NCBI RefSeq assembly: GCF_018613695.1
Contig: NZ_JAGGPR010000009.1
Location: 1 to 64,000 of the forward strand
Direction of reading: 5' to 3'
Source of the DNA: Arthrobacter sp. ISL-95
Lineage (GTDB): Bacteria > Actinomycetota > Actinomycetes > Actinomycetales > Micrococcaceae
DNA: 64,000 nt
Position 1 is the stretch's first letter. Each line of letters starts with the position of its first letter. Below the pieces are notes generated by a model. It was not told where the DNA came from and did no database searches. It worked only from the letters and a program-made list of their open reading frames with translations. The translations under genes were made by a program, and so were the position numbers. Below are positions 32,886 to 42,500 of this stretch, piece by piece.

Positions 32886-32891
32886 TACCAT
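32886..32891 (+). promoter_or_regulatory. -10 hexamer for a leaderless PAP2 mRNA
   Basis: TACCAT ends six bases before the ATG at 32898. With the opposite hexamer at 32849-32854 it forms a compact divergent promoter pair. Confidence 0.5.
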
Positions 32892-32897
32892 GAATGG

Positions 32898-33602
32898 ATG
32901 ATTCGCGTACTCCATCCACGTCCACGCCCCGGCTGGCTGCTGGTCACACCTGGAGTACTTCTGCTTTGTGCCTTCGCGGTCCCGGGGGCACTGATCATGG
33001 CGGGCCAAGGCGAGCCGGCTTTTAATCGGGTGGACACCGGCTGGCAGTCCTTCGCCTTCACCCTGCACTCGCCCTTCTGGGATGGGGTGAACGGTATCCT
33101 CAACTGGGCCGGCTACGCCGGGATGCTTGCCTTCCACGTTGTGCTCGCGATTTCGCTCGTTATCTGGCAACGACCCAAGGCAGCAATCTTCGCCGCTACA
33201 AGCGGCATTTCAGTCCTGGCGCTAACGCAACTTGCGAAAGCCGTGGTGGGTAGGGATAGGCCGCAAGGTGCCAAGGTACTCAGCGACACAGGGTCATACC
33301 CTTCGGGGCATGTATCTGCCACCACGGCATTCCTGATGGTGCTCGCGTTGCTGATAGGGCGTGGGTGGATGGTACTCATAGCCGCCATTGGCGTGGTGGC
33401 CATGATGATCAGTCGCACTTACCTTTCGGCCCATTGGCTAAGCGACGTCTTAGGCGGTGCCTGCCTTGCCGCGGGCATTGTCCTCCTGATGTGGTGGCGC
33501 TTCCGAGATATATGCATCAAGGAGAATGACTCAGCTGGCGGAAAGACTATTTGGGCGGCAAGGGCTTCGCAACGCCAGCGAGCAACAGAGCAAGCAAAAT
33601 AG
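32898..33602 (+). CDS. PAP2-family membrane phosphatase
   Basis: The 234-residue protein has five to six membrane helices and the PAP2 motifs KAVVGRDRPQG, SYPSGHVSAT and SRTYLSAHWLSDVLGG. It would dephosphorylate a lipid phosphate such as phosphatidic acid or an isoprenoid pyrophosphate at the outer face of the membrane. It is divergent from the PAP2/kinase fusion, so the two PAP2 enzymes are probably regulated together. Its last 56 bases overlap the end of the convergent MFS gene. Confidence 0.9.
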   Translation: MIRVLHPRPRPGWLLVTPGVLLLCAFAVPGALIMAGQGEPAFNRVDTGWQSFAFTLHSPFWDGVNGILNWAGYAGMLAFHVVLAISLVIWQRPKAAIFAATSGISVLALTQLAKAVVGRDRPQGAKVLSDTGSYPSGHVSATTAFLMVLALLIGRGWMVLIAAIGVVAMMISRTYLSAHWLSDVLGGACLAAGIVLLMWWRFRDICIKENDSAGGKTIWAARASQRQRATEQAK

Positions 33603-34731
33603 GCGCCCCAATGGCGAGCAAAGCCATGTGAATTCCGGTGTGATCGCCGAGGTAGCCCAAGAGGGGCGGGCCCGCCAGGAAGGCAACGTAGCCGATAGTG
33701 GAAACCACGGATACACGGGCAGCTGCATGCTTGGGGTCGTCCGCTGCGGCTGACATTCCCATAGGGAAGGCCAACGCAGCGCCGATGCCCCAAAGCGCCG
33801 CCCCGACGCCCGCCAGGACCACATTGCCCGCAAAGACGAACAACGCGAGTCCCGCGGCCGCTGCTGCCATGCTGGCCCGGAGGACGTTCACTCGTCCAAA
33901 CTTGTCGATTGCCTTGCCGCCGAAGAACCGCATGACCGTCATCGCCAGGACAAAGAGCGCAAACAACAACGCGCCGGTGGCCTCAGAGGCGCCGAGCCCG
34001 TCCACTGAAGCCTTCGCGATCCAGTCGTTGCCCGCACCTTCGGTGAGGGTGGCGCCGAGGACCACCACGCCGATGAGCAGCGTCCTGCCATCCCGCCAAG
34101 CGGTGGGACCCTTCTCAGCCACCCCGCCGTCGTGAAGTTCCTCAACCTCGTGCGGCAGGAAGTACTTGGGAACTGTCAGCGCAAGGGCGATGGCAATCGC
34201 CGCGATAACCAACAAGTGCTCCGGCAGGCCCACGCCCAGTTGGGAAAGGCCGGCACCAATCAGCGCGCCAAGGAAGGCGCCACCACTGAAGGCAGCATGG
34301 AATTGCGGCATGATAGTGCGCTTGAGCCGGTGCTCGACGTCGGCGCCTTCAATGTTTTGAGCCACGTCCCATAGCCCGATGCCAATGCCGAAGAAGAACA
34401 GAGCTACCGCTGTGCCCGGAACGGAGGCGCCCATCAGCGAGAAGGCAATGGCTGCACCTGCAGCGCCCGCTACGATGCCGGCCACCCGGACCGTATTCGC
34501 TGTGCCGATCCTGCCCACTACCCATCCGGCTGATGGCAGCGCCAGCAAGGAACCGACGGCGGTGCAGAGCAGCAGGGTGCCCATCTGGCCGGAAGTCAGG
34601 CTGAGCGCCTCGGTCACAGCCGGGATTCGCGCAGCCCAGCTGGCGAAGACCAAACCGTTCATACCGAAGATCAGGAACGTTGCCACGGCAGCGGCGTTGA
34701 CGTTGGTGGTGCTTCTGGTGTTGGTGGTCAT
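33547..34731 (-). CDS. MFS transporter
   Basis: The 394-residue protein has 12 hydrophobic helices in two six-helix halves. The first loop GMNGLVFASWAARIPAVTEAL and the second-half motif MRFFGGKAIDKFGRV are characteristic of a group of MFS transporters related to YbjJ. The substrate is unknown. The start overlaps the stop of the DeoR gene by ATGA, so the regulator and transporter form an operon. A sugar or sugar-derived compound is plausible because DeoR proteins usually sense sugar phosphates. Confidence 0.87.
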   Translation of the reverse strand: MTTNTRSTTNVNAAAVATFLIFGMNGLVFASWAARIPAVTEALSLTSGQMGTLLLCTAVGSLLALPSAGWVVGRIGTANTVRVAGIVAGAAGAAIAFSLMGASVPGTAVALFFFGIGIGLWDVAQNIEGADVEHRLKRTIMPQFHAAFSGGAFLGALIGAGLSQLGVGLPEHLLVIAAIAIALALTVPKYFLPHEVEELHDGGVAEKGPTAWRDGRTLLIGVVVLGATLTEGAGNDWIAKASVDGLGASEATGALLFALFVLAMTVMRFFGGKAIDKFGRVNVLRASMAAAAAGLALFVFAGNVVLAGVGAALWGIGAALAFPMGMSAAADDPKHAAARVSVVSTIGYVAFLAGPPLLGYLGDHTGIHMALLAIGAPILLALLLAGVAKPLPPK

Positions 34732-35495
34732 GCAATCACAACTTCCACGGAGAGTTCATCGAGCCGGGCAAGGTCTTCGGGGGATGGTTTTTGGTCTGTC
34801 ACAATGACGTCCACGGCCTCCATGGATGCCACTAAGGCCACAGCGCTGGCATTCCACTTGCTGCCCGCGGATGCCACGATCACCCGCGCCGTGGATTCCA
34901 GCCCGGCGCGTTTCACGGCAGCATCATCAAGATCGTGGGCCAAGAGGCCGTCCTTGAGGTTGAGTGCGCAGGGAGTTACGACGGCGGTGTCGAACCTGAG
35001 CGAGCGAATGTTGGCTTCTGTCATGGGTCCCCTGAACGACTGTTCCCCCGGGATAAGTCGGCCGCCGGGGAGGAGGAGCTCCGGAGAGCGGCCATCCTTA
35101 GTGCGAGTCAATGCTTCGACGCCGTGCAGTGACATGGGCATCACCGTGAGTTCCCTTTTACTCAGGCGGCGTGCGATCTCCGTTGCCGTGGAACCACTGT
35201 CCAGCCACACATACTCGCGGTCCCTGATGAGCTGGTCTACAGCGTTCGCGATTCGGACCTTAACCTCGTGGTCTTCCAATTCGCGCTGGCCGTAACCGGG
35301 GTTGTCGCCGCGTGCCAGCAAGCTGCGCGCACCGCCGTGGACGCGCTTCAGCACTCCGTTGGCCGCAAGGATTTCCAGGTCTCGCCTGACAGTGGCGCCG
35401 GAGGCTCCCGTGGCTTGGACAAGCTCGTCCACCGTGGCTTCCTCGCGGGAGCGCAACAGCTCACCAATGAGCCGGTGGCGGTCAGCAGTTCCCAT
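34728..35495 (-). CDS. DeoR-family transcriptional regulator
   Basis: The 255-residue protein has the DeoR helix-turn-helix at its start (RHRLIGELLRSREEATVDELVQATGASGATVRRDLEILAANGVLKRVHGGA) and a sugar-phosphate-sensing domain (DREYVWLDSGSTATEIARRL; LLPGGRLIPGEQSFRGPMTEANI). It probably represses its own operon with the MFS gene until the sugar phosphate binds. A leaderless-type TAGGGT and a palindromic operator (35526-35540) lie directly upstream. Confidence 0.9.
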   Translation of the reverse strand: MGTADRHRLIGELLRSREEATVDELVQATGASGATVRRDLEILAANGVLKRVHGGARSLLARGDNPGYGQRELEDHEVKVRIANAVDQLIRDREYVWLDSGSTATEIARRLSKRELTVMPMSLHGVEALTRTKDGRSPELLLPGGRLIPGEQSFRGPMTEANIRSLRFDTAVVTPCALNLKDGLLAHDLDDAAVKRAGLESTARVIVASAGSKWNASAVALVASMEAVDVIVTDQKPSPEDLARLDELSVEVVIA

Positions 35496-35501
35496 TCTTC
35501 A

Positions 35502-35507
35502 ACCCTA
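35502..35507 (-). promoter_or_regulatory. -10 hexamer for a leaderless DeoR-MFS mRNA
   Basis: TAGGGT on the minus strand ends six bases before the ATG at 35495, with no ribosome binding site. Confidence 0.5.
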
Positions 35508-35525
35508 GCAAGGAATGCTCAGTTA

Positions 35526-35540
35526 ATCACACGGTGTGAT
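35526..35540. promoter_or_regulatory. Palindromic operator upstream of the DeoR gene
   Basis: ATCACAC-G-GTGTGAT is a perfect 7-1-7 palindrome. It lies 18 bases upstream of the -10 hexamer, where the -35 box would be, so binding of the DeoR protein would block its own promoter. Confidence 0.55.
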
Positions 35541-35549
35541 CATTTGCGC

Positions 35550-35644
35550 ACCGTCCATCTCTCACATCCCATGGCTTAAAGCGAAACGCTCTCGCAGCAG
35601 GTGCAAGAGCGTTCGCGGAATACCGCCGGTATGTGAGAGACGGT
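35550..35644 (-). terminator. Nested hairpins after the ABC-F gene
   Basis: An outer imperfect repeat (ACCGTC...CTCTCACAT at 35550-35567 with ATGTGAGAGACGGT at 35631-35644) encloses an inner one (GCGAAACGCTCT at 35581-35592 with AAGAGCGTTCGC at 35605-35616). It follows the ABC-F stop and precedes the DeoR operator, so transcription termination is the likely role. Confidence 0.45.
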
Positions 35645-35649
35645 CCAGG

Positions 35650-37332
35650 CTAGCGGGCGCGCTCCACCCGCTTCTCATCCCACACGGGTTCCTCAGACTC
35701 GTAGACTTTGCCGTCGGAGCCGAAGATCATGAAGCGGTCGAAGGACTTGGCGAACCAGCGGTCGTGGGTGACCGCGAGAACGGTGCCTTCGAAAGCATCG
35801 ATTGCACGTTCCAGGGCCTCGCCCGAGTGCAGGTCCAAGTTGTCCGTGGGCTCGTCGAGCAGCAGCAAGGTGGCGCCGGAGAGTTGCAGGAGCAGGATCT
35901 GGAACCGTGCCTGTTGGCCGCCGGACAAGGACTCGTACTTCTGCTCGGACTGACCAGCCAAGCCGTAAGAATCCAAGGCTCCGGCAGCGGCCTCGCGGGC
36001 GAGTCCGGAACGGTGCTCGTCGCCGCGATGCAGGATCTCCAGCAGGGTTCGACCCAATAGATCGGGCCGGACATGCGTCTGCGCGAAGAACCCGGGCCGG
36101 ATGCGGGCCCCAAGCTTCACGGTGCCTTCATGCGGTACTTCAGCGATCACTACCTCGGACACCGGCAGGTGCTCGCGCTCCGGATCGGTTCCTCCGGTGG
36201 CGAGGAGACGCAGGAAGTGGCTCTTGCCCGAACCGTTGGACCCGAGAACACCAACGCGGTCGCCGAACCAGATCTCTGTGGAAAACGGCTTCATGAGTCC
36301 GGTCAGTTCGAGCTTCTCGGCCACTACGGCACGCTTGGCTGTTCGCCCACCTTTGAGGCGCATCTTGACGTTCTGCTCGATCGGCAGGGCCTCGGGTGGG
36401 CCGGCTTCCAGGAACTTGGCCAGGCGGGTTTGCGCAGCTTGGTACCGGTTGGCCATGTCGGAACGGAAAGCGGCCTTGTTCTTGTACATGTTGACGAGTT
36501 CTTTGAGCTTTATATGCTCCTCATCCCAGCGCTTGCGGAGTTCCTCGAACCGGGCGTTACGGTCCGCGCGTGCCTCCACATAGGATCCGAAACCGCCGCC
36601 ATGGATCCACGCGCCCGCTCCGTTGATGCCTGGCTCGAGCGTCACAATGCGGCCTGCCGCGTTGTTCAGCAGCTCGCGGTCGTGGCTGATGAACAGCACG
36701 GTCTTCTTGGACTCGTTGAGCTTCCCCTCCAGCCAACGCTTGCCGGGGACATCCAGGTAGTTGTCCGGTTCGTCGAGGAGCAGGAGCTCATCAGGGCCGG
36801 CAAACAGGGCTTCGAGTACCAGGCGCTTCTGCTCGCCACCTGACAAAGTGGAGGCGCGGCGGAACTGTGCCTTGTCGAAGGAAATTCCGAGGGCAGCCAT
36901 GCAGACTTCGTCCCAGACGGTCTCGACGTCGTACCCGCCGGCGTCTCCCCAGTCCACGATCGCTTGTGCGTACTTCATCTGCGTGGGCTCGTCGTCGTGC
37001 TCCATCATGGCCAGCTCGGCGTCCTCCACGGCCTTGGCAGCTGCCGCGAGGCTGGCCTGTGCCGTGGAAACCAGGAGATCCCGGACGGTGGATTCGTCAC
37101 GGACCTGGCCCACGAACTGCCGCATGATGCCCATGTTGCCGGAACGTCCCACCACGCCTTCGTCAGGGGTGAGATCGCCGGAAATGATCTTGAACAGGGT
37201 GGTCTTGCCCGTTCCGTTGGGCCCGATGAGCGCCGTCTTGGTGCCATCGGGGACCTTGAAGGTCACCCCGTTGAGCAGCTGGGTGCCGTCGGAGAGGAAG
37301 TAGTCGATGCCGGAAACGTCAATATGGGCCAC
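35650..37332 (-). CDS. ABC-F family ATPase (ribosome-associated type)
   Basis: The 560-residue soluble protein has two ABC domains on one chain and no membrane segments, the mark of the ABC-F family. The first domain has Walker A GPNGTGKTT, signature LSGGEQKRLVLEAL and LLLLDEPDNYLDV. The second has GSNGSGKSHFLRLL, LSGGQQARFQILLL and LLLLDEPTDNLDL. The linker between them contains an arm-like charged segment (about residues 240-320). ABC-F proteins act at the ribosome E site, some giving antibiotic resistance. A glutamate-proline-aspartate-asparagine variant in the first Walker B suggests a housekeeping type. GGGAGG precedes the GTG start. Confidence 0.92.
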   Translation of the reverse strand: MAHIDVSGIDYFLSDGTQLLNGVTFKVPDGTKTALIGPNGTGKTTLFKIISGDLTPDEGVVGRSGNMGIMRQFVGQVRDESTVRDLLVSTAQASLAAAAKAVEDAELAMMEHDDEPTQMKYAQAIVDWGDAGGYDVETVWDEVCMAALGISFDKAQFRRASTLSGGEQKRLVLEALFAGPDELLLLDEPDNYLDVPGKRWLEGKLNESKKTVLFISHDRELLNNAAGRIVTLEPGINGAGAWIHGGGFGSYVEARADRNARFEELRKRWDEEHIKLKELVNMYKNKAAFRSDMANRYQAAQTRLAKFLEAGPPEALPIEQNVKMRLKGGRTAKRAVVAEKLELTGLMKPFSTEIWFGDRVGVLGSNGSGKSHFLRLLATGGTDPEREHLPVSEVVIAEVPHEGTVKLGARIRPGFFAQTHVRPDLLGRTLLEILHRGDEHRSGLAREAAAGALDSYGLAGQSEQKYESLSGGQQARFQILLLQLSGATLLLLDEPTDNLDLHSGEALERAIDAFEGTVLAVTHDRWFAKSFDRFMIFGSDGKVYESEEPVWDEKRVERAR

Positions 37333-37384
37333 GTTTCAATCCTCCCATGGCCGCGTATCGACGCGGCGCTACTCGCTTCCGGGG

Positions 37385-39400
37385 TTAGCCCACCGCGGTA
37401 AGGAAGGACTTCAGCAGGGGTCCGCTGACTGTGGCACCCAAGCCGCCTTCTTCCACGAACACGGCAACTGCCAAATCCCCGTGCGTTGCGACGATCCAAG
37501 CGTGCGTCTTGGGCGGGTTGTCATTGCCGAATTCCGCGGTGCCTGTCTTGGCCCCGACCAGCGTCCCGGGGACTTCGGCGAGGAAGCCTGCGTGGCCTGA
37601 CGTCACTACGGCCCTCATCATGTCAGCCAGGGATGCGGCCTCTTCCTTAGTGATGGGCTTGGTGGACGCCGGTGAGGCTGGGAGCGCTGAAGCTGAAGCG
37701 GACGACGGCGACGCGCTGCCACTTTCGGTGGGCGTGGCACTAGCGCTGGGGTTCTGGGTGGCCTGGGAGCCCTGGGAGCCCTGGGCAGCATCGGCATTCA
37801 CCACGAGCTGCGGAGAAACAGGTGCCCCGTTGGCGACGGATGCTGCCATGACTGCGGCCGAGAGCGGGGAAAACAGCACCTTGCCCTGGCCAATCATGGA
37901 AGCTGCGTGCTCGGTACCTTCGGCAGCACCGGGAACCGAACCGAGGAAAGCGTCGGCGCCCAACTTGGGAGCTTCAACCGCCACGCCGAGGGCCTGGGCT
38001 GCGGATTCAAGCTGGTCCTGGCTGACAGCATCGCGGGCATTGATGAAAGCCGTGTTGCAGGAGTGCGCAAAAGCGTCGCGGAGGGCCACCGAGCCAAGGG
38101 AGCTTTCCGGATAGCCTTCGGCGTTCTTGAAGGTGCGTCCGTCCACCGTCAGCGTTGAGGGGCACTCAACCTTCGAATCCGGTGTGGCGCCGTTGCGGAA
38201 CATCGCCAGGGAATCAACGATCTTGAACGTGGAACCTGGAGCATACTGGCCGAGCAAAGCGGTGTTGTAGCCGTTGCTGCCGGGTCCGGATGCTGCAGCG
38301 AGGACGGCCCCGGTGGACGGTTTGAGGGCAACAATGGCTGACGCCGGTCCAACACCGGCCAGTGTCTCTTCCGCCAATTGCTGGAGTTTCAGGTCAAGCG
38401 TGGTCTTGAGCGTAGTGCCAGGGGATGGGAGGGACGAGAAGAACACCTTGGTGCCGGGCGTCTCACCTTCGGACTTCACCTCAGGAGTGGCACGGACTTC
38501 CACGCCGTCTTTGCCGCGGAGCAGCGAGTCGTACTTCTGCTGCAGACCGCCGGTACCCGTGGTGTCTCCGGCACGGAGCGCACCGTTGGAGTTTTCAATC
38601 TGTTCAGCACTGGCTTGCCCAACGCTGCCCAGCAATGCCCGCGCGAAGGTCCGCGTGGGTGCCAGAGCCATGGAGTCCAGGATGCTGGAACCGCCGGGAA
38701 TGGCTTCGATTTTCGCTTCAGTGATGTCCGCCGTGTAAGCGCGCAGCACGAGGCCTTCTACAAAGGCCTGCGGACCTGAGGCAGCAACCTGTTTGGCGTA
38801 TTCTTCCGCGTCCAGCCCGAGCAGAGCCGCCATGGCACGCGCAGAAGCATCGGCTTGCTCTGCCGGAACCTTCGTTTTGTCTATACCCACCCGGAAGACA
38901 GGACGGTCTTCAACGATGGGAGCGTCGCCGGCGCCAAGGATCTGGCCGCGCTGGGCGGGAACGGTCTTGACGGACAAGGTTTCGCCTTCGGAGAGTTCCG
39001 GGGCAAGGAGTGCCGGGGTCCATTGGACGGCCCACTTGTCGCCGGATTTCTTCAGTGTGGCTTCGGAGCTGTACTCCCACTTGGCCGAGCCGATGTTCCA
39101 GCTGTACTTAAGGGGGAAAGTTGCGGTGTCGCCGTCGAGCTTAACGTCGCCCGACTCCACTGCCGGCTTGGCGTCAAGTCCTTCGAAGACGGCCTTAAGT
39201 TGATCGTTGGCCGCGGCGGCGTCCTTACCCTCCACGGCGATTTGGCCGACGTCGAGCGCCGCCAGCGAGGAGGCCAGTTGCTTGGCTGCCCCTTCCGCAC
39301 CGGCGCGACCGTCATCGCATGCGGTGAGCGATCCGGCCATGACGAGCGCTACGAGACCAAGAACAAGACGATGTTTTTTCAATTTCCCCATTTGCGACAT
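37385..39400 (-). CDS. Penicillin-binding protein with NTF2-like N-terminal domain
   Basis: The 671-residue protein is a lipoprotein-type class B penicillin-binding protein. Its signal segment ends in the lipobox LTAC (residue about 28). Residues 35-135 look like the MecA_N/NTF2-like domain, the middle is the dimerisation domain, and the C-terminal transpeptidase has STFK (about residue 390), SCN and KTGTAE (about 614). It cross-links peptidoglycan outside the membrane. A long serine/alanine/proline insertion (near 560-590) lies before the KTG motif. MecA_N proteins are found in many Gram-positive bacteria without beta-lactam resistance. The gene is 53 bases downstream of the ABC-F start on the same strand. 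Confidence 0.93.
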   Translation of the reverse strand: MSQMGKLKKHRLVLGLVALVMAGSLTACDDGRAGAEGAAKQLASSLAALDVGQIAVEGKDAAAANDQLKAVFEGLDAKPAVESGDVKLDGDTATFPLKYSWNIGSAKWEYSSEATLKKSGDKWAVQWTPALLAPELSEGETLSVKTVPAQRGQILGAGDAPIVEDRPVFRVGIDKTKVPAEQADASARAMAALLGLDAEEYAKQVAASGPQAFVEGLVLRAYTADITEAKIEAIPGGSSILDSMALAPTRTFARALLGSVGQASAEQIENSNGALRAGDTTGTGGLQQKYDSLLRGKDGVEVRATPEVKSEGETPGTKVFFSSLPSPGTTLKTTLDLKLQQLAEETLAGVGPASAIVALKPSTGAVLAAASGPGSNGYNTALLGQYAPGSTFKIVDSLAMFRNGATPDSKVECPSTLTVDGRTFKNAEGYPESSLGSVALRDAFAHSCNTAFINARDAVSQDQLESAAQALGVAVEAPKLGADAFLGSVPGAAEGTEHAASMIGQGKVLFSPLSAAVMAASVANGAPVSPQLVVNADAAQGSQGSQATQNPSASATPTESGSASPSSASASALPASPASTKPITKEEAASLADMMRAVVTSGHAGFLAEVPGTLVGAKTGTAEFGNDNPPKTHAWIVATHGDLAVAVFVEEGGLGATVSGPLLKSFLTAVG

Positions 39401-39504
39401 TATGCCCGGTTCCTCGGACAGTTTCTTGTCCAGGCCGCCAGACGGACGCCGCCGCCCGTCACCCCGAATGGAGTTGGCGAGCGACGGCGGTCTGGAAACT
39501 CAGG

Positions 39505-42500
39505 CTACGGAGCGCATGTGAACTTGGCATCACCCCAAATGCCATGCGCCCCGTTGATGGATCCGGAGGGGTCCACCACCAATTCCACATAGGCCGCACC
39601 AGTGAGGTCCACGGACACGGATTCAGGAGCGAATCCTGGTGTGTACGTGCGCGACTGGTACTTGTTCACGCCGTCGGCATTGACCTTGAAGATGATGTTG
39701 CCGCCAAAGCCACTCTCAAGGCCTACCTGGGAGGTGAACGAGGTGCACTTTCCGCCCAGGTAATAGGTGATCTTTGAGGGAGCGTGGACGCCCAGGCCCT
39801 TGCTGAACACAGGCTGCTGACCGGTGGCAGGATCGGTGTAGTTGATGGCCAGCGGCGTGTCCGGGGATGACGCCGAGTCCTTGTTGGCCACGTTCTTTCC
39901 GATCACGCCGTAGCCGTTCAAAGACTGGACCCAAGGCGTCTCAGAGGCGTACACCGAGCCGACCGGTACGTCCGGCAAGGGCTGCGACGTCACCTTCCAG
40001 TCGAAGAACTTCACCCTCGTATCAGTGGGCAGGGTGACGGACGCCAGCTCTTTTGTGGGGTTCAGTCTGACCGTGTTAGAGAAGGCCTGGTACTTGTACT
40101 GCGTGTACTCCGGGGACGGCCCGTTGGCGTTGTTCCTGCCCTGCTCGGAAACTGCCACCACTGCGCCGTTGAGGACGGACGGCTGCAACCAGTTGGGGAA
40201 GAAGATGGACTGCTGCTCGGTGGTCCCGTCCGCGTAGCTAAGGGTCAAAACCGGGCTTGTTCCATTGCCCACCGCGGCGGATCCAAGGACTGCCAAGTGT
40301 GTTCCCTTGCCTTGGACGGCGATTGTCTGGGCGGAGAGTGCCACGGAGTTGGGCACGTCGGGGCCAACGGCCGGCCACGTGTAATCCACCTGCGATGGTT
40401 TTCCGGCGTCCACTGTAACGGTGCTTCCCGGTCGGACACCGCCGGCCGGTAACGTGGCGGCGGCCAGCTGCTCGGCAGCGAAGGTGGCCCCTCCGCCGTC
40501 GAAGTTTCCGAGGCCCTTGCCCGCCACGGTGGTCACCGAAACAGTGTTGTAAGCGGCTGCCAAGGAGCCATAGGCTACATAGATCTGATTGCCGCCGGTC
40601 ACGGACTGGCTGGAGCCGGATGCAGCATACGACGCCGAGACGCGCACGGTCTGTTGGCCCGCCTTCGCGCTGGTCCCCGGCTTGATGACGAACGTGGCAC
40701 TTGCTGTGGCACCGCCTTCCACCTTGGCTGCGGTTGCTCCGGAGGAAGAGACTACCGTCCAGCCTTCGGGAAGCACCGGGGTCAGCACCACATTGGTCTT
40801 GGCCTTGGTTCCGGTGTTCACGAAAGTAGCCGTGACCGAGGTTTCCTGGTCCTGGAAGACCTGCTGGCCGGTGGTTACCCGAACTTCAGCGGCAGAGTCC
40901 TCCTGGCTCTTGCCACCCAGGGGTCCGGCCTGCTGGAGCTGCACCGTAGCTGCCTGGTTTGAAGCAAGGGAACCGGTCTTTACCCAGATGGTGCCGTTGT
41001 TGGCCTCATCGAAGAACCAACCCGTGGTTGCTGCAGCATAGGCGGCCTGTGTGGAATGTTGGGTGAGCTTGGTGCCGCCGATCTTCACGTCCTTCGGCGC
41101 TGCTCCGGCATGGACTTTCAGTTCGTAGGGCCGGGCGGCAGCCTTGCCGTTGTACTCGCCCTTCCGCTCACCGATGGAGACCTTCACGCTGCTGTTGCCG
41201 GTGCCGGGAGCATCCACGGAAAAGAGTTGGCTGGAGGACTTGCCGTCCTTGAATTCACGGGTGACCTTGTCATCCTCGTAAAGCGTGAAGGTGTCCTGGC
41301 CCTTGGCGTAGACGTCCAAGGTGATCATGGAATCTTCGGGAACAAGGGACGCGTTGCGGGCAACGATTCCCTGCGGGATCACTGCACCGGCACGAACGAA
41401 CACCGGCAGCTTGTCCAACGGCGCGTTGTAGCCGTTGAGGATCTGGCCGCCTTGGTAGAGCCTGCCGGTCCAGTAATCCACCCACTGCTGGCCTGCGGGA
41501 AGGAAGATGCCATTGCGGACATCGGTTTGTGTAAAGACGGGTGCCACCAGGAAGTCGGAGCCCAACATGAACTGGTTGTTCGCTTCGGCACCGTAGGACC
41601 ACTCTTGTTCAGGGAACTCGAGGGCCATGGAACGCATCATGGAAACACCGCTGGTGGATGACTCCTGGGCCAACGTGTAGATGAAGGGCATGAGCTGCTG
41701 GCGGAGCTGCAAGTACTGGCGGTTGATGGCTGTGGCTTCGTCGCCGTAGAGCCACGGACGCTTGTCCGTCGCAGCCCAGCCGGACATGGAGTAGAGCGCC
41801 GGAGCGAAGGCCTTCCATTGGAGGTCGCGGACGTACGACTCAGCGGAACCGCCGAAAATGCCGTCAACGTCGCCCGTGGTGAACGCCAAACCCGAGTTGC
41901 CGGCACCGGTGAGGGCAGAGACCTGCCAGCGGACGGCGTCGAGGTTTCCTGAATGGTCACCCGTCCACTGCATGCCGCACCGCTGGGAGCCGGCCCAACC
42001 TTCCACCATGAGCGAGGTGCCGCGGGCGTTGGAATACTGTTCAATGCCGCCATGCGCCGCCTCGCAACCGGTGAGTGCCTGACGGTAGCCCTGGCCTACC
42101 CACGCGACGTCGAGCTTACGGAGCCGGACGCCGGCCTCGCCCACTTCGTACTCCTGGTTGGTCAGAGAACGCTGCGTCCACAGGCCAACTTTGAGGTCGG
42201 TTTCTTCCTCGATGTTGTTCACGGTTTCCGGGAGTTGCTGGTATTCGCAGCCGTAGCCGTCGTTGACCAGCATCCAGCCGGCAGGCATATCGTTCTCCAC
42301 GAACTTCCGGGCCGTCTTGATGGCGTCGGGCGTGCGCTGCTTGGCGCCGTCGGGATCGCCGTATCCTGACGACGAATAACCCGGGTTGGAGCGGTTGTAG
42401 CAGTCGGCATCGCCGTATTCCAGGGCGTAGACCGGGGGCATCATGGGCTTGCCCGTCAAGGTTGTGTAGGCGCCCAGGGACTGCTTGTAGTCGCCCACAA

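Noticed and set aside
37385..39400. Methicillin-type resistance gene because of the MecA_N-like domain
   Set aside because: This domain is common in housekeeping penicillin-binding proteins of Gram-positive bacteria; nothing mobile surrounds the gene.
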